This document shows positions 58,924 to 64,000 of a DNA stretch of 64,000 bases, piece by piece. This DNA comes from Dasysyrphus tricinctus (lineage: Eukaryota; Arthropoda; Insecta; Diptera; Syrphidae). Position 1 is the stretch's first letter, and the number at the start of each line of letters is the position of its first letter. The translations under genes and the position numbers were made by a program. Under the pieces are notes generated by a model. That model was given only the letters and a program-made list of their open reading frames with translations. It was not told where the DNA came from and searched no databases. Location of the stretch: NCBI GenBank assembly GCA_963921185.1, contig OY992530.1:164068255-164132254 (forward strand). The letters are read 5' to 3'.

Positions 58924-59812
58924 ATGGAGTTGAGCTCACTTGAACTTTTAACTTTGAATTATATATTCGGTCACTCCACTTAAACAGAAGAATTTCTTTT
59001 CAAATTTTCTTCATATTCAATTATTATACATATTATGTCTATTGCTAAAGATGTTTCTCCACGTAATATTTATTTGTAGTTTTAGCTTTTTGTAATTTTT
59101 TGGTGATCCCTAAATATTTGTATTCATTGACGATTTTAATTCTCTCATTATTGAATGCTCACCATTCATGACCACTTGCTCTTCCTCCACTTTTTCGAAA
59201 AACCATTATAGCCTTCAACTTCTAAAGACTGACAACTAATTTCCACGTTCTGCAATATTTATTAAGTTTATTAATCATTAGTTGCAGCGATTGTAGTGAG
59301 TAGAGAACGCAAACAACACTTTGTCATCCGCGAAAAGAAGGGCCATCATGAGAGTTCCAGCATAATCCCCTCCTTCCAGCAAACGGTGATATTATTGATA
59401 AAAAAAGCAAAAAAGCATGGACTTAGCATACAACCTTGGCTTATACCTGTCTTCGTTTTAAATCATTGTGAAATATTTTCTACATACCATACAGTTGCTT
59501 TGGTTTCCAGGTAGAGGTCCTGCAATACACATCCAAACTTGTACGGCATTCCCATTCTATATCTTGAACACCAATGCATTTCGGTCTATCGTGTCGAAAA
59601 CTGTCTTAAAATCGACGAAAAAAACATAAAGATTCTTGTTTCGATCCAATAAGAAGTCGGTGATACTTCGGAGGACAAAAATGTTATCTACGGTGGAATA
59701 TCCTTGTCTAAATCCAGTTTGAAATTCCTTCAATAGTTTGTATTAGTCAATCCACGTTTTAAGTCGACTTTGTAAAATCGAATTTAATATTTTGAAGGAT
59801 GCATTCAAGAAG

Positions 59813-60140
59813 GAACAAAATAAATAAATTAAAGAAATAAATTGGGTGGCGCAACAGCTCGTGGAGAAGCGAGAAGCCTAGTGACTTACAACTCACAACC
59901 ATTCCTGTGTGCGTGTTTGTTGGCAGGAATGGAGGGGACCTACAGCTTTTTGCCGAGTCCGAACGGCTAAATGAGAAGCACTTTTTCATGACAAGTATAC
60001 TTTTGGAGGATTTGTCAGTTCCTTGCAAGAGGCAGTACCTCGAATAAGACATTTCTGTTTTTAGGTGGCCTGGCTGGGAGTCGAACCCACACCTTCGGTA
60101 TGACAGTCCTACGCACTAACCATCATGCCACGAGGTACTA
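59813..60140 (-). mobile_element. tRNA-derived SINE with intact pol III boxes
   Basis: Read on the minus strand from 60140: gtagtacctcgtggcatgat, ggttagtgcg (A-box region), a D/anticodon-like stretch, then gtgtgggttcgactcccagc (B box), a shared body and an AT-rich tail (aatttatttctttaattt). It is flanked by the perfect 11-bp duplication CATTCAAGAAG (59802-59812 and 60141-60151), inside the minus-strand LINE. It could still be transcribed by RNA polymerase III. The related copy at 5950-6243 lacks the segment between the boxes. Confidence 0.92.
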
Positions 60141-60315
60141 CATTCAAGAAGAAATTCCTTTATAACTTACAGGTACTACCTTTTTAAAGATGGAAAATAT
60201 AAATGCTTCTTTAAATTTCCAGTGGTATAATTTCGTGATCCATGATGCTGTTAAATATGGCCGATAGCTTATTGATCAACTCGTCCGAGTCATACTTGTA
60301 GAGCTCTGGGATGTA

Positions 60316-61067
60316 TCAAACACTGCAAGTGAAGGGAGGGTTGAGTGGTCCAAGGATAAACAGTTAAAAGACAAAAATAATGCTCACAGACCGCTCCATA
60401 CATCAGTAGCGTATTATTCTACAGGAGACGCCCGCCGCCACCGCGCCAGTGGAAGAAGTCGAACTGTTTATCTGCAGCATTGTTTCTGTAAACGGCTGTA
60501 CCCTGTACGGATCTGTACGTTAAAAGTAGAACTAGTAAGGTTCGTGCTCCCTTCGGTACTCTGTCCCCAATTTGAAAATCCAGTAAAATATCTCCTTGCG
60601 TACTAAGTTGAGATTCTTCGAATCCAATGTCAAATCCGTGCTGTTATATGCTTGCGAAACCTGGAAAGTCACGTCTACCATTTCGAGGAAATTGCGGGCT
60701 TTTGTGAATGTCCACGCCACATCCTAAAGATTCGCTGGCCACAACTTATATCAAACGAGGAATTGTGGCGCAGGACAAGTCAAGAGCGGCTGGACGTCGA
60801 AATAAGAAAGCATAAATGGCAATGGATTGGTCACACACATGAGGAAGCCAAATGATGAAATTGCAAGGCAGTCTTTTGAATGGAAACCCCAGGATACACG
60901 GGGGGTTGGAAGACCAAGAACAACATGGAAATCAACTGTCTTAGCAGAAGCAGCATCACAGAGAAAGATGCGGCCACAGTTGAAATACCTTGCTGCAGAC
61001 CGTGAAGGATGGAGACGTTTTGTTGACCTCCTATGCCCCATGCGGGGTAAGAGGATACGATGATGAT
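60316..61067 (+). pseudogene. RTE-like LINE 3' fragment, internally deleted
   Basis: It begins TLQVKGGLSGPRINS (matching 42830 in the longer copy) and soon decays, with a stretch giving VEEVELFICSIVSVNGC. It resumes as FFESNVKSVLLYACETW, then LRAFVNVHARHILKIRWP, LWRRTSQERLDVEIRKHKWQ and WIGHT. After one frame change it reads EIARQSFEWKPQDTRGVGRP, KSTVLAEAAS and YLAADREGWRRFVDLLCP, the conserved C-terminal end of this LINE type. It ends gatgatgattc. The surrounding LINE reads GSDRI/IPELY across the insert, with GATG shared at the junctions. Confidence 0.88.
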
Positions 61068-61388
61068 TCTATCTGAACCAGCAGCTTTAACATCCTTGAG
61101 CCTTTTTATGGATGCATATACTTCATCCTTCTGGATTGTTCCGTCTTAGAGTTCAACGTTAAAAGCTGGTTGTGCAACTGCAAATTGTACCATATCATTG
61201 CTCATACACAAGTGATTAAGAAGTTCAAAATAATGCATTCTAAGAGTCTCACAATTGAGATATCTGTTGATAACATAAACCTTGCCATTTATTTTTTGAG
61301 CTTTTTTCCAGAACTCACTGTTGTTCTTACAATTGACCAGCCTTTTCGCTTCAATTTCATAGTGAGCTAATATTTTCTCTTTACACAA

Positions 61389-62879
61389 TGTTTTGAATTT
61401 CCGGTTCAGTTGGGGGCGGTTTCATTTCACAGACTCATTATTGACTCGCCTTGTAACGCTTAAGTCAAGCGTTTTTGATTGTATATCCAGCAACAACAAA
61501 CTTATTTATTCATAGAAAAAGAAAGAGTGATTCTAAGGCACAACGAGACCCAACCACAGATCGTTCAACGCAAGCAAAAAAATCGTATGAATATTTCAAA
61601 TAGCCCACTTACATACAAAAAAAGTAAAGGGAGATTTTTTGTGGCAGTGTAGTTGACTTAAACAAATTAAAATACAACCTAAGAGTTGAATTTGTAATGA
61701 AAATAAAATAAAATAAACTGAAATCCTGGATTCAATGAAAATTATAGGGAAACAAAAATAGTACACTACTACCATCAGCAGATGTGAATAGAAAAACCCT
61801 TAAGAGGCAAGCGAAGGAACCGAAAACGTATTTTCTTTGAACTTAATTATGCTCTCAGCAAGGGAGTTCGAAACAGAAACAAGATTCTACTTCCCCCGGA
61901 AATGCATCTCGAATGGAATGGCACAGGCACGTAGAACACGCTATAGGTACAGCATTACATGCATACAATTGGCATATGTATAATATATATATACATATAA
62001 ATAAAAAGATGTTTTTGTGTAATGAGTACACCCAAACTAGTTGACATTTCACAAGTCTCAAGTAGCATTTATTATTTATTTTTCTTGGGCATAGTAGCTG
62101 CATGCTTGGTTTGGGCTTGGCTTTAGCTAAGGTTTGGGGCAGGCTTTAAGTGTATATGAGAACGTCAAATGGGGAGACTTGAGTAACCGACTGTAGGTAT
62201 TTGAAGTCATCGCATGAATGATGTCGTTTTTCTTTTGGTTTCCTTGAAGTAACCTTGATTATAAAATATTTAGCAGTTTCTTCCCAGGTCCATCCTTTGG
62301 TAGATTGGCTTGACGTTGCTGAATATACTTGCTTTCATTTCGTTTCCCATCTCCCCGTCCCCAGTTCACGACATCTGTGATGTCGAGTGATTTATTAAGG
62401 ATACAAAATTGTGTGTGGTCTGCCATGTCGAATCATTATACGAATGTGTGGGTTGGACGATTCGCATAATAAGCACTTAGTGTTCTAGTTCTCTACGTAA
62501 TTACATAATTTATTCTGAACCCTAGTGCATTCAATAGAATCTGAATGTTTAGCATAGAGGAATGTAATGAGAATAATGACAAATTTCAGCAAATTAATTT
62601 GTAATGTGTAAGTGGATGTTCGTTTGTGTACGGGGGTGTGACGTGTGAGTAAAAATTAAGAAAATCATTTTATTTCGGGTTAGGGCAAAACTAAATGCTA
62701 AAGAAAGTTTTCTTTTATTGGACTTTAAATTACTTTTGAATCTCGAAAATGAGTTTGAATGAATGAAAATAGGTTTGGGATCCAGACTCCTATAAAAATT
62801 TGAACAAGAAATTTGTTTACTAGTTTACTTAAAATAATTAGCTCACTTTATCCAAATGCCAAGGTACTTAACTACACTT
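61389..62879. other. No gene recognised
   Basis: Mixed AT-rich sequence. A short (TA)n-like run is at 61980-62000. It may contain the 5' part of the minus-strand LINE just beyond 61388, but no motif supports it. Confidence 0.4.
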
Positions 62880-63810
62880 TTACTCGCCGTCGCCAGTGGA
62901 GGCCCTTGGACCTTTGGCTCCTCATTCCTCATATGAGGGAAATTTGATAACAAAATGCTAATGCCATTTAATTGGTCAGAAAAGGTCAACTGCTCCCAGA
63001 AATTGGTCAGCCCAAGATAGCTTGTAATCAAGGCTTAAACTTTCTCAAGGTCACGCGCGATTTTTGGCACCTCAGTTTTGGGAAATTTGAACGTGATCGT
63101 GATAAAAGGTCAACTATTTTCAGTAATTGGCCAGCCATAGATTTTTTCTATGAATTTTTGAAGTTCGTTTCAAGGTCACAACAAAACTTTTGGCAGCTCA
63201 TTTTGGGTCATTGAAAAGAAAAAAGTATGTACCTTGAAAGGCCTCTTCACGGTTGTCAAAGGTCAGCTTTTTCAGTAATTGGTGAGCCATAGATTTTTTT
63301 ATGAATATTTAATGAATTTAAAAAAATTTCAAGGTCAAAACGATTTTTAGCAGCTCATTTTAGGGAAATTTAAAAAAAATGTGTACCATCTGAAAGATCT
63401 CTAGATCTATATAAAAGGTCAGCTAGTTTCAGTAATTGGTCAGGTATACATTTTTTGAATGAATTTTTTAAAATTTCAAGGTCATAGCGATTTTGGGCAC
63501 CTCATTTATGCGAAATTTGCAAAAATTTAATGCCCTCAGAAAGGCCCTGAGAACAATATAAAAGGTCAGCTAGTTTTAGTAATTGTTCAGCCATAGTTTT
63601 TTTTTAAAGAATTTTTAAATTATTGTTCAAGGTCACGCGTGATTTTTGGCACTTCATTAATGGGAAATTTACAAAAATTTAATACCACCCGAACGGCCCT
63701 AAGATTTTTATAAAAGGTCAGCTAGTTTCAGTAATTCGTCAGCTATAGAATATTTTTTACGCATTTTTAAAATATTTTTTTTTTTCAAGTTCACGCACGA
63801 TTTTTGGCAT
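62880..63810 (+). repeat. Diverged ~150-bp tandem satellite
   Basis: The unit contains aaaaggtcagctagtttcag, taattggtcagccatagatt, tcaaggtcacgcgcgatttt and tggcacctcatttt-gggaaattt. Units start near 62984, 63108, 63261, 63417, 63564 and 63717, giving spacings of 124 to 156 bp. Neighbouring units differ at many sites, so the array is old or built from several variants. Confidence 0.88.
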
Positions 63811-64000
63811 GAGGATAAAAATTCATTAAAGCAATCTATAGCTGACCAATTACTAAAACTAGCTGACCTTTTATATAGATCTTAGGGCCTTTCTGATGGT
63901 ATTAAATCTTTGCAAATTTTCGATAAATGAGATGCCAAGTTTTGACCTTGAAATTTTTTTTTAAATTCATTAAATATCTATACAAAAAAAAATCTATGGT
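63811..64000 (-). repeat. Inverted continuation of the satellite
   Basis: From about 63827 the same unit appears on the opposite strand (aatctatagctgaccaatta, aaactagctgaccttttat, gaccttgaaattttttttt, aaaatctatggt) and continues past the window end. The orientation switch lies close to 63815. Confidence 0.85.

Larger units (their letters stand above)
58010..59024. mobile_element. Hammerhead-bearing retroelement (retrozyme or Penelope-like), 14-bp TSD
   Basis: The element is flanked by the perfect duplication TATACATATTATGT (57996-58009 and 59025-59038). It consists of a minus-strand head-to-tail pair of units (58010-58737), with GAAAC cores 302 bp apart, joined to an inverted plus-strand unit (58738-59024). 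Each unit carries a hammerhead motif, followed by ggagttgagctcacttgaac and cggtcactccacttaaacag. There is no protein-coding capacity. Tandem plus inverted copies with hammerheads are known from Penelope-like elements and from non-autonomous retrozymes. The second minus unit is interrupted by a 314-bp MITE. Confidence 0.85.
57466..61388 (-). pseudogene. Minus-strand LINE pseudogene hosting several insertions
   Basis: Read from right to left, the reverse transcriptase is recognisable in pieces. NSEFWKKAQKINGKVYVINR (about 61320) and KRLKDVKAAGSDRI (about 61090) are followed after an insertion by IPELYKYDSDELINKLSAIF (about 60300). After a SINE come ASFKILNSILQSRLKTWID, FQTGFRQGYSTVDNIFVLRS, FFVDFKTVFDTIDRNAL (catalytic D) and a worn FADD-type motif near 59320. 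The C-terminal part is SNLLYRCKTPTILYQ and PKLMLETGISLVFIKTLKLQ (57990-57850), then SEERLPKKAALQVENSRSSW (about 57620). Many stops and shifts. Residues agree well with the nested LINE at 41245-42545. Clade not assigned. Confidence 0.82.

Noticed and set aside
60060..60140. Apparent tRNA gene on the minus strand (A and B boxes).
   Set aside because: It is the head of a SINE with an attached body, tail and TSD, and a second copy exists at 5950.

Overview
The window reads as AT-rich, repeat-dense nuclear DNA of an insect, most likely a higher fly (Brachycera). Supporting signs are AT-rich simple repeats, motifs such as tatgtacgagtat, a tRNA-derived SINE, RTE-like and other non-LTR retrotransposons, mariner/Tc1 and several hAT elements, a Helitron helicase relic, and 60-80 bp GT-AG introns. 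I found no convincing host gene. Almost everything that can be named is transposable-element DNA, often nested, and many boundaries can be fixed by target-site duplications (TSDs).

Layout. 1-10.8 kb: hAT elements (2583-4196 with TSD ATCATAAA; 6332-7005 with TSD TTTCAGAC), a SINE (5950-6243), a strong hairpin near 8.0 kb and a MITE at 8586-8773. 10.8-15 kb: a Helitron/Pif1 helicase pseudogene split by a 3.2-kb foldback element with about 1.28-kb inverted arms, followed by hAT-like debris ending at 17512. 18.3-34.0 kb: a 15.7-kb composite of inverted modules bounded by AGTCCAGTC ends and ATATT. A 6.7-kb foldback (23815-30470, TSD GTATTATC) and a 2.5-kb hAT (31086-33547, TSD AAAAAAAT) are inserted into it. 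34.9-43.1 kb: two non-LTR pseudogenes interrupted by an internally deleted mariner, a MITE and a reverse-oriented LINE. 43.3-44.7 kb: a relative of the foldback family carrying a recent 395-bp tandem duplication.

48.5-55.2 kb is the only region with open, spliceable genes. A three-exon tnp2/CACTA-like DDE transposase (+, 707 codons) faces a three-exon DUF4806-like protein (-, 426 codons). An array of about eighteen 143-145 bp repeats lies between their 3' ends. I read this as a two-gene DNA transposon, although its termini were not fixed.

57.5-61.4 kb is a minus-strand LINE that took several later insertions: a SINE, an RTE-like fragment with a (GAT)n tail, and a 1-kb element flanked by a 14-bp TSD. 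That 1-kb element carries three hammerhead ribozyme motifs. One is complete with the canonical core, paired stems I, II and III, and an 11-nt complementarity between loops I and II. One has a single stem III mismatch, and one is broken by a 314-bp MITE. The element resembles a retrozyme or a Penelope pseudo-LTR and is the most notable functional candidate here. The last kilobase is a roughly 150-bp tandem satellite that reverses orientation near 63.8 kb and runs off the window.
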